Shown here piece after piece: positions 15,150 through 24,233 of a DNA stretch of 61,344 nucleotides. The first letter of the stretch is position 1. Every line of letters starts with the position of its first letter. The DNA lies in NCBI RefSeq assembly GCF_030063135.1, contig NZ_JASISO010000050.1, forward strand, positions 1 through 61,344. The letters run 5' to 3'. The stretch comes from Streptomyces sp. G-G2 (lineage in GTDB: Bacteria > Actinomycetota > Actinomycetes > Streptomycetales > Streptomycetaceae). A model generated the notes under the pieces. It ran no database searches. It saw only the letters and a program-made list of their open reading frames with translations, and was not told the origin of the DNA. Made by a program: the position numbers and the translations under genes.

Positions 15150-18101
15150 GTGAGGTTCGAGGCGGACAGCGGCGGCGGGCCGACGGAGCCGGACGGCGGC
15201 GTGGGCGCGGCCGCCCGGGCGCTGCGGTCCGGGGGGCGGGTCGCCCTGGCGGGGGCCTGGGGGGCGGGCAAGACCACCCTCCTCGACGGGATCCTGCCCA
15301 GGGTCCTCACCACGCCCGCCTGCGGCCTGCTGCGCATCACCACCACCGAGGGAGACCAGGACCATCCCTACGGCGCGCTCGCCCAGATGCTCTCGTCCCG
15401 CACCCCGGCCGACCTCGGCGCCCTCCCCCCGCAGCAGGCCCGTCTGGTGGACCGGCTGCTGCACCGCGGCGCCGACGGTCCTCCCACCGCCGAGGACCGG
15501 CTCCCGGTCCGCCTCGCGCTGACCGCCCTGCTCGCCGCCCGCGACCACGTGCTCGCCGTGGACGGCGTCCAGTGGCTCGACCCCGCCAGCGCGGACGCCC
15601 TCGGCTACGCCCTGCGCACCCTGCCCGCGCCCCGCCTCCTCGCGGTCGTGACCGAACGCACCCACGGCCGGGCCCACGCCGCCGCCCGGCTGCTCGGCGG
15701 ACACCCGCCCCAGCTGGACATCGCCCCGTTCGACGCGGAGGAGACCGCCGCACTGCTCGACGTGCACGGCCTGCCCACCCGCTGGGCCGCGCCGCTGCAC
15801 CGCCACTGCGGGGGCCACCGGCTGCTGACCGCCGTCTCCTGCGCGGCCCTCGCCCGGCTGCCCCCGTCGGCACGGCACCGCCCGGTCATGCCGCCCCAAG
15901 CCGTCGCCGCCGCCGGCGCCTGGCTCCGGGAGACCCTCACCGCGCCCGCCCGCCGCACCCTCACCCTGGCCGCCCTGACCAGCAGTCCCTCGCCCGCCCT
16001 GCTGCTGCGGGCCGGTCGCCCCGACGCGGAGGAGCACCTGGCCCAGGCCGTCGAGGCGGGGGTGCTGCGCGCCGGCCCCGTGAGCACCGGTCGCGTGAGC
16101 GCCGGACCCGTTGGCGGCGGCCCCGCCGTGCGGTTCGCCGCCGCCGCGCTCGCCGAGGCCGCCGCCCGCTGCGAGGACCGGAGCCTGCGCACGGCCGCGC
16201 ACCGCACCCTGGCCCGGGCCGTGGGGGACCCCGTACACGAGGCGCGGCACCGGGCTCTGGCCCAGGACGGCCCCGACCAGGGCCTCGCGGAGGACACCGA
16301 ACTCGCCGCGGCCGTGGCCCGCGACGCGGGGGAGCGGGCCCTGGCGGCCGAACTGCTCCTGCTCGCCGCCGAGATCACCCCGCTGGACCGGGCCGGACCG
16401 CGCGTGCGCAGGCTGACCGCCTCGGCCCGGGAAGCCGCGGCGGCCGGGGCCACCGACATCGCCCGGCAGGCCGCCGACGCCGTCCTCGCCGCCCGGGCGG
16501 AACCGGCGCACCAGGTCGCCGCCCTCCTCGCCCTCGTCGACGCACACGGCCAGGCCCTCGCGGGCGTCGAGCCGCTGCTGGCCCGCTGCCGCGAACTCGC
16601 CTCCGGCCACCCCGACCTGCTCGCCGCCGTCGAACTCCGGGCCGCCATCGCCGCCAACATCGCCCACGGGGCTCCCGCCCAGGCCTTGCGCGCGGCCGCC
16701 CGGGCCGCCGAACTGGCCCGCACCGGCGGTGACCGCCCGCTGGAAGCCGCCGCCCTGACCATGCGGGCCCGGATGGAACGCGTACTCGCCGTGGACGACG
16801 CTCCGCGCACCCTCGCCGAGGCCCTCGCCCTCGGGATCCCCGCCCAGCAGTCCGGCATCCGCAACAGCGCCCAGTACCTCGCCGCCCGCCACGCCGTCTT
16901 CGACGACCGCCTCCACGAGGCCCGGGAGCGGCTGACCCCGCTGCTCGCGCTCGCGGAGCACGAGGGGGAGGCCGAGGACCTGGTCGACATCTGGCGCAGC
17001 CTCGCCGAGGTCGACGTCCGCCTCGGCGCCTGCGCCCCGGCGCTCGCGTGGGCCGATCAGGCGGTACGCCGCTCCACCGCCGCGGCGCTGTCCATGGGCC
17101 CCGCCTGGTACACGGCGGCCCTGACCCAGAGCGCCGCGGGCTCGTTCGCCGCGGCCCTGCGCACCGCCGCGTGCGGGGCCCGGGCCTCGCGCGAGGAGGG
17201 CGACGGGCTCTACGTCGTACGCAACCTCTGGATCACCGGCGCGGTGCTGCTGCACACCGGGGAGATCGCCGGGGCCGCGGCGGCGCTGGCGGCCGTCGAC
17301 GAAGCCGAGGGGAGCGCGCCCTCCGCGGAGCCCGGCATGTTCCGCTGGCAGCCCGACGCGGTCGAGGCCTTCGCGCACGCGGGTCTGCTGACCCGGGCCC
17401 GGTACGTACTGGACCGCACCCAGGACTTTCTCGGGCCGCCGGGGGAGCGGCACGGCACGGGAGCCGCACTGACCCGCGCCCGCGGCATCCTGCTCGCCCG
17501 CACCCGGATCCGGGCCTCCGGCACCGACGAGGCCACCGACTGCCTCCGCCGCGCGGCCACCGGGTTCGAGCGGCTGGGCCTGCCCCTCGAACGGGCCCGA
17601 ACGCTGCTCGCCCTGGGCCGGGTCGAGCGGTCCCGGCGCCGCCAGGCCGCGGCCCGTACGGCCTGGGAGACGGCGCTCGCCGTGTTCGAGGAGACCGGAG
17701 CCCTGCCCTGGCAGGACCTCACCCGGGAACTCCTCGCCCGCGCCGGGACCACCGCCCGGCGGCCGTCAGCGATCCCTGCCGCCGGAGCCCCCGCTCCCGG
17801 ACCGGCGCCCGCGGGCACCGGCCTCACGGAGTCCGAGGCGCGCCTGGCCGCCCTCGTGCGCCGGGGCGCCACCAACCAGGACGCGGCGCGGCACATGTTC
17901 CTCTCGGTGAAGACCGTCGAGGGCATGCTGAGCCGCATCTACCGCAAGCTCGGCGTCCGTTCGCGCACCCAGCTCGCCGCCCTCGCCGGGGACCCCGCTG
18001 CCGCGCACGCCGGTCCGGCGGGGGCCGGGGACGCGCGGGTGGCGGAGCCGACAGCCGTCACCCGCGCGGACCCACCGGGCGCGAGCGTGCGACGGGAGTG
18101 A
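15150..18101 (+). CDS. Large ATP-binding LuxR-family regulator (LAL type)
   Basis: A 983-residue regulator of the LAL class, often found as activators of specialised metabolism or catabolism in Streptomyces. The P-loop is near the N-terminus (GAWGAGKTTLLDG, residues 35-47). A Walker B-type strand follows (HVLAVDGVQWLDPAS, about 132-146). The middle 500 residues are Ala/Leu-rich helices, with arrays that look like TPR repeats (about 430-850). The DNA-binding domain is at about 888-945 (LTESEARLAALVRRGATNQD, then VKTVEGMLSRIYRKLGVRSR). The GTG at 15150 is chosen because it gives a family-like N-terminus right after a -10 box. The N-terminal tail before the P-loop is short. Its targets are not apparent from the neighbours. 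Confidence 0.92.
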   Translation: MRFEADSGGGPTEPDGGVGAAARALRSGGRVALAGAWGAGKTTLLDGILPRVLTTPACGLLRITTTEGDQDHPYGALAQMLSSRTPADLGALPPQQARLVDRLLHRGADGPPTAEDRLPVRLALTALLAARDHVLAVDGVQWLDPASADALGYALRTLPAPRLLAVVTERTHGRAHAAARLLGGHPPQLDIAPFDAEETAALLDVHGLPTRWAAPLHRHCGGHRLLTAVSCAALARLPPSARHRPVMPPQAVAAAGAWLRETLTAPARRTLTLAALTSSPSPALLLRAGRPDAEEHLAQAVEAGVLRAGPVSTGRVSAGPVGGGPAVRFAAAALAEAAARCEDRSLRTAAHRTLARAVGDPVHEARHRALAQDGPDQGLAEDTELAAAVARDAGERALAAELLLLAAEITPLDRAGPRVRRLTASAREAAAAGATDIARQAADAVLAARAEPAHQVAALLALVDAHGQALAGVEPLLARCRELASGHPDLLAAVELRAAIAANIAHGAPAQALRAAARAAELARTGGDRPLEAAALTMRARMERVLAVDDAPRTLAEALALGIPAQQSGIRNSAQYLAARHAVFDDRLHEARERLTPLLALAEHEGEAEDLVDIWRSLAEVDVRLGACAPALAWADQAVRRSTAAALSMGPAWYTAALTQSAAGSFAAALRTAACGARASREEGDGLYVVRNLWITGAVLLHTGEIAGAAAALAAVDEAEGSAPSAEPGMFRWQPDAVEAFAHAGLLTRARYVLDRTQDFLGPPGERHGTGAALTRARGILLARTRIRASGTDEATDCLRRAATGFERLGLPLERARTLLALGRVERSRRRQAAARTAWETALAVFEETGALPWQDLTRELLARAGTTARRPSAIPAAGAPAPGPAPAGTGLTESEARLAALVRRGATNQDAARHMFLSVKTVEGMLSRIYRKLGVRSRTQLAALAGDPAAAHAGPAGAGDARVAEPTAVTRADPPGASVRRE

Positions 18102-18173
18102 GGACACACTCCCCGCCCGCCCGGCGGATCATCCGGCCCGCGCCACCTCGTGAGGGCGCCGGGCCGGAGGAAC

Positions 18174-18191
18174 CCGGTCCGTCAGGACCGG
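18174..18191. terminator. Small hairpin after the chaplin gene
   Basis: CCGGTCC at 18174-18180 pairs with GGACCGG at 18185-18191 over a GTCA loop, just after the chaplin stop on the minus strand. A second, imperfect GC stem (about 18132-18167) lies further on and may reinforce it. Confidence 0.6.
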
Positions 18192-18193
18192 TC

Positions 18194-18433
18194 TCAGCCG
18201 TTGACGCAGGTGTTGCCGAACGCCGGGTTCAGCAGCCCGATGACGTTGGCGGAGTTGCCGCACACGTTGACCGGGATGTGGATCGGGACCTGGATCAGGT
18301 TGCCGGACAGGACACCGGGCGAGTTGGCGGCGATGCCCTGCGCACCGGCGTCGGCCGATGCCAGGGAGGCACCGCCGACCACGACGGCGCCCGCGGCGAA
18401 GGCGAGGGCGAGGCTCTTGAGGACACGCGTCAT
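18194..18433 (-). CDS. Short chaplin (amyloid surface protein of aerial hyphae)
   Basis: A 79-residue secreted protein. Residues 1-27 are a signal peptide (MTRVLKSLALAFAAGAVVVG...). The mature part is one chaplin domain with the hallmark GNLIQVPIHIPVNVCGN and VIGLLNPAFGNTCVNG, and the two conserved cysteines Cys58 and Cys76. Short chaplins self-assemble into amyloid at the air-water interface, lower surface tension so that aerial hyphae can emerge, and join the rodlet layer. There is no sortase signal, so it should be held in place by assembly with wall-anchored long chaplins encoded elsewhere. Expression of the family is developmental. The gene stands alone, 221 bases after the flavoprotein gene on the same strand. 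Confidence 0.95.
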   Translation of the reverse strand: MTRVLKSLALAFAAGAVVVGGASLASADAGAQGIAANSPGVLSGNLIQVPIHIPVNVCGNSANVIGLLNPAFGNTCVNG

Positions 18434-18654
18434 GCGATGGCTCCCTGGGTCTTGCTCGACGGCCCGCCCGTACGACGCGCCGTGCGGCCCCGACCGGGCC
18501 CGCACTCCTCGCTTCGGCATCGCGGCCGCCGCGGATGGGCCGGGGGCCGGTGATTCCCCCCCAGGGATGAGGGCTTCCACCGGATGGCCGTACGCGGGCG
18601 GGAGCGGCCCCGCCGGGCCCCCGGCGCGCGGGTGGCGCGGCCGGGGCGCCCGTC

Positions 18655-19929
18655 TCAGGAGGGCGGGCCGGCCGGGACGGTGGCCTGGCCGCCGATGCCC
18701 GGCGCGCCCGCGAGCTGCTCCCGCCACCACGACGCCACATCGGCCCCGGTCATCGCGGCCCACGGCGGGGTCCGCTCGACCTGGGCCCGCCCGAGCCTGC
18801 GGGCCAGCGCGACCAGCTCCCGCCCCGCCGGGCCCCGCGCCCGCTCGTAGGCGCGCAGCAGTTCCGCCGGGGAAGCCGCCCCGCGCCAGGCGCTCTCGAA
18901 CGCGTCGGCGTCCTGGAGGGCCTTGGCCGCCCCGCTGGTGTTGTGCGGCCGCACCACGGTGGCCGCGTCGCCGCCCAGAAGGAAACGCCCCGAGGCGATG
19001 CGCGGGGTCTCCAGGTCGTAGATGGGCTGGACGAGGGTGTGCTCGGGCTCCGTCAGGCGGAGCACCTCGGCCCAGTACGGCGGGAACTCCCGCTCCAGCA
19101 GGGCCTCCAGGTGGGCGGCCGACTCCCCGGCCACCTGCCCGGGCGGAAAGCTCGTCGGGTCGTCCAGGCGCGGCGCACCGGCTCCCGGCGCACCGGCCCG
19201 CGGCGGAGCGGCGTAGAGCACCCAGTTGACCCGGGGACCGTCCGGCCCGGGAATCCGGTAGATCACGCAACTGCCGCCCGGGAAGCAGACGGTGGTGACC
19301 GCGTCGCTCCAGGCCCCCGACTCCCCGGGCCGGCCCGCAGCCGCGTCGACCGCCGCCAGCCTCCCGGCGTCGAGGTGGCCGCGCCAGCAGACGTAACCGG
19401 CGTAGTGCGGACGGGACTCCGGGCACACCGCCCGGCGCACCACCGAGCGGTAGCCGTCGGCGCCGACGACCAGGCCGAACCGCTCCGCGGCGCCCTCCGC
19501 CAGCCGGACCTCGGCCCGGTCACCGGCCGCCGCGACCCCCGTGACCGTCTCGCCCTGCCGGTAGACCACGGAGGCGGGCAGCGCCTCCCGCAGCCCGCGC
19601 CACAACAGCCCCCAGTGGTAGGAGTGGAAGGGGAAGGGCTGCTCCCAGAACACCCGCCCGGCCTGGTCGGCTTCGGCTCCGGGGTCCCGGACCACCCACC
19701 TGCGCCGCACCAGCCGGTGCGCGGCGATCCCGGTGGGCAGCGCGCCGGTCGCCCGGAGTTCGACGGCCCGCTCGTCGTGGACGCACAGCCCCAGCCCCCG
19801 GTCCTCCAGGCGCCCGAGGGTCCGCTCCAGCACCACCACCTCGTCCGCGCCGGCCCGTACGGCGGCCGAGGCGAACGCGCAGCCCGCGATGGACCCCCCG
19901 ATCACCGCGACCGAACCACCGTCCCGCAT
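18655..19929 (-). CDS. FAD-dependent monooxygenase-type oxidoreductase
   Basis: A 424-residue flavoprotein of the aromatic hydroxylase-like group. The FAD motif is at residues 6-34 (VAVIGGSIAGCAFASAAVRA, then VVLERT), an internal DG motif reads VVGADGYRSVVRRA, and the second FAD contact is GRFLLGGDAATVVRPHNTSG near residue 310. These three motifs identify class A flavin monooxygenases. The substrate is unknown. The start has a GGAAGGAG site six bases upstream. It lies 33 bases downstream of uppP on the same strand, so co-transcription is likely. A link between a flavin hydroxylase and lipid-carrier recycling is not known to me. Confidence 0.87.
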   Translation of the reverse strand: MRDGGSVAVIGGSIAGCAFASAAVRAGADEVVVLERTLGRLEDRGLGLCVHDERAVELRATGALPTGIAAHRLVRRRWVVRDPGAEADQAGRVFWEQPFPFHSYHWGLLWRGLREALPASVVYRQGETVTGVAAAGDRAEVRLAEGAAERFGLVVGADGYRSVVRRAVCPESRPHYAGYVCWRGHLDAGRLAAVDAAAGRPGESGAWSDAVTTVCFPGGSCVIYRIPGPDGPRVNWVLYAAPPRAGAPGAGAPRLDDPTSFPPGQVAGESAAHLEALLEREFPPYWAEVLRLTEPEHTLVQPIYDLETPRIASGRFLLGGDAATVVRPHNTSGAAKALQDADAFESAWRGAASPAELLRAYERARGPAGRELVALARRLGRAQVERTPPWAAMTGADVASWWREQLAGAPGIGGQATVPAGPPS

Positions 19930-19962
19930 GAGGTCTCCTTCCGTACCGGACACGTGGCCGGA

Positions 19963-20805
19963 TCAGGCGTGCAGGACGCCCGTGCCCAGCAGACCGAACA
20001 GCAGCACGCCGATCACGATCCGGTAAACCACGAAGGCGTTGAACGAGTGCTTGGCCACGAACTTCAACAGCCAGGCGATGGAGGCGTAGGCGACGACGAA
20101 CGACACCAGGGTCCCCACCACGAGCGGGGCCGCGCTCACTCCGGCGCCGACCGCGTCCTTGAGCTCGTACAGGCCCGCGCCGGTGAGGGCCGGGATGCCG
20201 AGGAAGAACGACAGCCGGGTGGCGGCGACCCGTTCGAGATCCAGGATCAGACCCGTGGACATGGTCGCTCCGGAACGGGAGAAACCGGGGAAGAGCAGCG
20301 CGAGGATCTGCGAGGAACCGACGAGCATGGCGTCCTTGAGCGAGATGTCGTCCTCCCCGCGCTTGTGCCGGCTCATCTGGTCGGCCGCCCACATCAGGCC
20401 GCTGCCGACGATCAGCGAGCCCGCCACCACCCACAACGAGGCCAGCGGGCCATCGATCAGCGGCTTCGCCGCCAGTCCGACGACCACGATCGGGATCGTG
20501 GCGTAGATGACCCACCAGGCGAACTTGTAGTCGTGGTGGTAGCGCTCCTCCCGGTTGGCCAGGCCCCGTCCCCAGGCGGACACGATCCGCACGATGTCCT
20601 TGAAGAAGTACACGAGGACGGCGGCGATGGCCCCCACCTGGATGACGGCGGTGAACGCGACCACGCTCTTGTCGTCGACCGGAATCCCCATCAGGCCCTC
20701 GGTGATCTTCAGGTGTCCGGTCGAGGAGACGGGCAGGAACTCCGTCACGCCCTCGACCACGCCCAGGACCACGGCCTGTCCGATACTGATCGCGCTCACG
20801 TGCAT
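19963..20805 (-). CDS. uppP: Undecaprenyl-diphosphatase (BacA/UppP)
   Basis: A 280-residue membrane enzyme that removes one phosphate from undecaprenyl diphosphate outside the membrane, recycling the lipid carrier for peptidoglycan and other wall polymers; overproduction gives bacitracin resistance. The two signature regions are present: VVEGVTEFLPVSSTGHL near the N-terminus and LFPGFSRSGATMSTG in the second half. Around eight hydrophobic segments are visible. I use the ATG at 20805; a GTG three codons upstream is possible. The M15-like protein gene ends 79 bases upstream on the same strand, so wall-active functions are grouped here. Confidence 0.93.
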   Translation of the reverse strand: MHVSAISIGQAVVLGVVEGVTEFLPVSSTGHLKITEGLMGIPVDDKSVVAFTAVIQVGAIAAVLVYFFKDIVRIVSAWGRGLANREERYHHDYKFAWWVIYATIPIVVVGLAAKPLIDGPLASLWVVAGSLIVGSGLMWAADQMSRHKRGEDDISLKDAMLVGSSQILALLFPGFSRSGATMSTGLILDLERVAATRLSFFLGIPALTGAGLYELKDAVGAGVSAAPLVVGTLVSFVVAYASIAWLLKFVAKHSFNAFVVYRIVIGVLLFGLLGTGVLHA

Positions 20806-20884
20806 CACCTTCACGGTGTCGTCGGGCAGGGGGCACCGGCCTCACGGCAGCGGCACGACCGGAAGGATACGACGGCCACCGGCC

Positions 20885-21448
20885 TCAGCAGCCACCGCAG
20901 TTGTAGTACAGGACGTCCCAGTGGCTGCCCTCGTCGGTGTAGACGTTGCCCGAGCCGGACCGCCACTGCGGGGCGCCGTCGCCGCGCAGGCCGATGTAGG
21001 TGAAGGTGTTCTTGATGTAGTTGCCTACGCAGGTGGCCTTGGCCACGTCGATCTTGTAGCCGTTCCAGTGCGAGTACGTGCCGTTCGCGTGCCCGGTCTC
21101 GGTCCCGCCGGTGATGTTCAGGGCGCAGCCACTTGCCCCCTTGAGGACCTGGGCGGCCTGGGCGGTCGCGAGGTTCAGCTGGTCGAAGGACGTGCAGGTG
21201 GGGTTGGAGCGGTCCGCGCAGTTGCCGGAGGACGACCAGGTGATGCCGGCCTGCCGGAACATCGAGGTCGCCGTGGCGTGGCTGATCTTGGCGACGGTGA
21301 CCGGCGCCGGAGCCTGCGTCTGCGTCTGCGTCGGAGCCTGGGTCTGGGTCTGGGTCTGGGCTCGGGCTTGGGCCTGCGCCTGGGCCGGTGTGAGCAGGAG
21401 GGCCCCGGTGACGAGCACGAGCGCGCTGAGCAGGGCGGGTGTGCGCAT
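20885..21448 (-). CDS. Secreted M15-like (D,D-carboxypeptidase fold) protein
   Basis: A 187-residue exported protein. Residues 1-24 are a signal peptide; 25-48 are a QAQ/QTQT-repeat linker encoded by short tandem repeats at about 21305-21370. The folded part has six cysteines and a pattern matching the zinc site of M15 peptidases: His127-x6-Asp134 (SHWNGYKIDVA) and a later His176 (GSHWDVLYY). M15 enzymes cut D-Ala-D-Ala or L-Ala-D-Glu bonds in peptidoglycan. I do not know a characterised protein of exactly this type, so activity is inferred. The start has an AGGAGG site. It is the first gene of the minus-strand group with uppP. Confidence 0.72.
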   Translation of the reverse strand: MRTPALLSALVLVTGALLLTPAQAQAQARAQTQTQTQAPTQTQTQAPAPVTVAKISHATATSMFRQAGITWSSSGNCADRSNPTCTSFDQLNLATAQAAQVLKGASGCALNITGGTETGHANGTYSHWNGYKIDVAKATCVGNYIKNTFTYIGLRGDGAPQWRSGSGNVYTDEGSHWDVLYYNCGGC

Positions 21449-21631
21449 GGTGGTGCCTCCTGTGCGTTGACGGGCGTACGAACGGCGGTACGTGCGGGCG
21501 TACGGCGTACCCGTGGGCACGGCGATGCGATGGTGCCCGACCGCGGCCGGGCCCGCCAGAGGGCGTGTCGGTCGTACCGCCGCCCCGGGGACGGCGGGCA
21601 GGGTGGCCGCAAACACGGCCGAGGAGGGTGC

Positions 21632-22141
21632 ATGAAGGCGACAGAGGTACTGGTCGACGCGTTCGGACGGATCCGGGAGGTGGTCCAGGAGACCGTCGAA
21701 GGGCTCTCCGCGGAGCAGCTCAACGCGCGGGTCGACGACGAGGCGAACTCGATCGCCTGGCTGGTGTGGCACCTGACGCGGGTGCAGGACGACCACGTGG
21801 CGGAGGTCGCGGGGGAGGAGCAGGTGTGGACCGCCGGGGGCTGGGCTCCCCGGTTCGGCCTGAAGCTGCCGGTCGACGCGACCGGGTACGGTCACACCGC
21901 GCGCCAGGCGGGCTTGGTCCGGGTCGACTCGGGCGAGCTGCTGACGGGGTACCACGACGCGGTGCACGAGCGGACCGTCGCGTACCTGCGCACCCTGGGC
22001 GCGGCCGATCTGGACCGCGTCGTCGACGAGCGCTGGGACCCGCCGGTCACGCTCGGTGCCCGACTGGTCAGCGTCCTCGGCGACGACCTCCAGCACGCGG
22101 GCCAGGCGGCCTTCGCCCGGGGCGTACTGAGCCGCCGCTGA
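21632..22141 (+). CDS. DinB-like four-helix-bundle protein
   Basis: A 169-residue protein of the DinB/YfiT superfamily, as in mycothiol- or bacillithiol-dependent transferases. Typical features are an N-terminal helix ending ETVEGLSAEQLNARVD, the metal-ligand-like His in WLVWHLTRVQDDH and a second His in DDLQHAGQAAFARG near the C-terminus. These histidines fit the three-His metal site of the family. In actinobacteria many members transfer mycothiol to electrophiles, but the substrate here is open. The start follows a GAGGAGGGTG site. It is divergent from the M15-like gene. Confidence 0.85.
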   Translation: MKATEVLVDAFGRIREVVQETVEGLSAEQLNARVDDEANSIAWLVWHLTRVQDDHVAEVAGEEQVWTAGGWAPRFGLKLPVDATGYGHTARQAGLVRVDSGELLTGYHDAVHERTVAYLRTLGAADLDRVVDERWDPPVTLGARLVSVLGDDLQHAGQAAFARGVLSRR

Positions 22142-22242
22142 GGGCCCTCGGCGGCGCTGGTAGAACTGGGCCCTGACACACCGGTCCGCCGCTCGCGCCG
22201 CAGGTGGCGGGCCCGTACCGCAGAACGAACAGGGAGTTTCCG

Positions 22243-22587
22243 ATGGATGTACAGCACTTCGAGCGGATCACCGCGTTCATCGAGGCGCGGCTGACCCCGC
22301 TGTTCGCCCCGGCGGAGGGCAGCGAGAGCGGGTTCGCGATGGACGACACCTCGCGGGCGCTGCGCGCGCTGCGCAACGCCGTCCTGGAGGCGTCCGCCGT
22401 CAAGGGGCTCCTGGAGACGCGGCCGACGGCCGAGCCCGCGGTGCGCCGGGTCATCGACCAGTCGGTGGAGCAGCACTGGGACGTGCTGCGCGGGATCGCC
22501 CGCCAGTGGGAGGACCACCCCGACTTCGTCCGGGAGTTCAAGCGCCACGCCTGGGAGCTCGACGGGACCGCCGCCGCGTCGGTCTGA
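22243..22587 (+). CDS. Small helical protein of unknown function
   Basis: A 114-residue cytosolic protein starting MDVQHFERITAFIEARLTPL after an AGGGAG site. It is predicted to be mostly helical and carries EQHWDVLRGIARQWEDHPDF near its C-terminus. No signal peptide, cysteine motif or catalytic pattern is visible. I have seen similar actinobacterial proteins annotated only as hypothetical. It is on the same strand as the DinB gene, 101 bases downstream, so possibly co-transcribed. Confidence 0.8.
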   Translation: MDVQHFERITAFIEARLTPLFAPAEGSESGFAMDDTSRALRALRNAVLEASAVKGLLETRPTAEPAVRRVIDQSVEQHWDVLRGIARQWEDHPDFVREFKRHAWELDGTAAASV

Positions 22588-22754
22588 GCCGGTGACCGGA
22601 GCCGGGGCGCCCCGGGGCCGGAGGTCCGGAGCGAGAGGCCCGGGCCACGGGGCGGGCGGAATGACCGGAGCCGGGCGTACCGGTCGGTAGGTAGGGTGGT
22701 GGCGATCTTCGCAAGGCCCGCCCCACCCGCCCCTTCCCCCAGACGGAGGCCGAC

Positions 22755-23924
22755 GTGACCGACTGGCTCACCACCCCCATCGACAGCCGGCTCGTGCGCG
22801 GCGCCCTCGACCTGGAGCAGACCGAGCGGGGCGTCCTGCCGCACCGGCTGCCCGCCCGGGCCCGGCGGCAGTTCCCGGACGCGTACCTCGCCATGATGGA
22901 GGCCCAGCCCTCCGGCGTACGGCTCGCCTTCCGCACCGCGGCCACCCGCATCGAACTGGACGTACTGCCCACCAAGGTGGTCTACCAGGGCGGTCCCGCC
23001 CGGCCGGACGGGGTGTACGACCTCGTGGTCGACGGCCGCCTCGCCGGGCAGGCCAGTGTCCCCGAGGGCAATGTGCGCACCCTCGACATGACCATGCGGG
23101 CCGTGGACACCCGGCCCGGCCCGGTCGGCAGCGTCCGGTTCGCCGGGCTGGCCGCCGGTCCGAAGGACATCGAGATCTGGCTGCCGCAGACGGAGGTGAC
23201 CGAACTGGTCGCCCTGCGCACCGATGCCCCGGTCGAGCCCGCCGCGGACCGCGGCCGCAAGGTGTGGCTGCACCACGGCAGTTCGATCAGCCACGGCACC
23301 TCCGCCGCCAGCCCCACCGAGACCTGGCCCGCGGTGGCCGCCGCCATCGGCGGGGCGGAACTCGTCAACCTGGGCTTCGGCGGCAACGCCCTCCTCGACC
23401 CCTTCACCGCGCGGGCCATGCGGGACACCCCGGCGGACCTGATCAGCGTCAAGATCGGGATCAACGTGGTCAATGCCGACGCGATGCGCCTGCGCGCCTT
23501 CGTCCCGGCGGTGCACGGGTTCCTCGACACCGTCCGCGAGGGCCATCCCAGCGCGCCCCTGCTCGTCGTCTCGCCCGTCCTGTGCCCCGTCCAGGAGGAC
23601 ACCCCCGGCCCGCTCGCGCCCGACTTCAGCGACGGTCGGCTGAGTTTCGTGGCCACCGGTGACCCGGCGGAGCGTGCGAGCGGGAAGCTGACGCTCAACG
23701 TCATCAGGGACGAACTCGCCCGGATCGTCGCCCAGCGGGCGACCGAGGACCCGAACCTGTATTACCTCGACGGCCGTGCGCTCTACGGCGAGGCGGACTT
23801 CGCCGCGCTCCCTCTGCCGGACGCGGTCCACCCGGACCCGGCGGGTCACCGGCTCATCGGCGAGCGGTTCGGCGCGGCGGCCTTCACCGCACCCGGCGCC
23901 CCGTTCGCGTCCGCGAGCGCCTGA
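22755..23924 (+). CDS. SGNH/GDSL-family hydrolase with N-terminal beta domain
   Basis: A 389-residue hydrolase. Residues 1-165 form a beta-rich domain like the jelly-roll of carbohydrate-esterase-like SGNH proteins. The catalytic domain follows: WLHHGSSISHGTS (nucleophile Ser about residue 176), GFGGNALLDPF with the Gly and Asn of blocks II/III, and LPDAVHPDPAGH with the Asp-x-x-His pair. The presence of all four block residues suggests an active esterase or lipase; an acyl-sugar or polysaccharide acetyl ester is a plausible substrate. No signal peptide is seen. The GTG start has an ACGGAGG site. A strong hairpin follows the stop. Confidence 0.87.
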   Translation: MTDWLTTPIDSRLVRGALDLEQTERGVLPHRLPARARRQFPDAYLAMMEAQPSGVRLAFRTAATRIELDVLPTKVVYQGGPARPDGVYDLVVDGRLAGQASVPEGNVRTLDMTMRAVDTRPGPVGSVRFAGLAAGPKDIEIWLPQTEVTELVALRTDAPVEPAADRGRKVWLHHGSSISHGTSAASPTETWPAVAAAIGGAELVNLGFGGNALLDPFTARAMRDTPADLISVKIGINVVNADAMRLRAFVPAVHGFLDTVREGHPSAPLLVVSPVLCPVQEDTPGPLAPDFSDGRLSFVATGDPAERASGKLTLNVIRDELARIVAQRATEDPNLYYLDGRALYGEADFAALPLPDAVHPDPAGHRLIGERFGAAAFTAPGAPFASASA

Positions 23925-23933
23925 ACCGGCCAC

Positions 23934-23960
23934 GGCCCGCCCCCGGACCGGGGGCGGGCC
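23934..23960. terminator. GC-rich hairpin between convergent SGNH and lipoprotein genes
   Basis: Bases 23934-23946 pair with 23948-23960 around a single base, in practice a 12-bp stem with a tight loop. It sits ten bases after the SGNH stop and can serve both strands. Confidence 0.75.
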
Positions 23961-24014
23961 GTACGGCCGTCCGCACGCTCGGCCGCCCGGCCGTCAAGTG
24001 ATCCGCGCCACCCG

Positions 24015-24233
24015 TCAGTTGTTCTGGGTGGCGTCCGCGTCGGCCTCGGCCGCCGCGCTCTCGGCGGCGTCCATCTTCTGCCGCATGTCGTCCAGTTGGG
24101 CCCGGTCGGCCGCACTCGACGGCTGGCGGGCCGCGGGCTGGGCGTGCGCGCCGGGCGAGCACCCGGTGAGCAGCAGCGCCGTGCCCGCGGCGAGGACCGC
24201 GAGCGCGGCCCCGGCGCGCCGGGGCAGGATCAC
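24015..24233 (-). CDS. Small lipoprotein
   Basis: A 72-residue protein with a lipoprotein signal: positively charged start, hydrophobic AALAVLAAGTALL and lipobox LLTGC, so the mature chain would begin at Cys25 with a lipid anchor on the outer face of the membrane. The remaining 48 residues are polar, ending in an Ala/Asp/Glu-rich helix (MRQKMDAAESAAAEADADAT). Its GTG start overlaps the stop of the upstream secreted-protein gene by four bases (GTGA), so translation is likely coupled; a GTG at 24254 is possible but would not give this overlap. Function unknown. Confidence 0.78.
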   Translation of the reverse strand: MILPRRAGAALAVLAAGTALLLTGCSPGAHAQPAARQPSSAADRAQLDDMRQKMDAAESAAAEADADATQNN

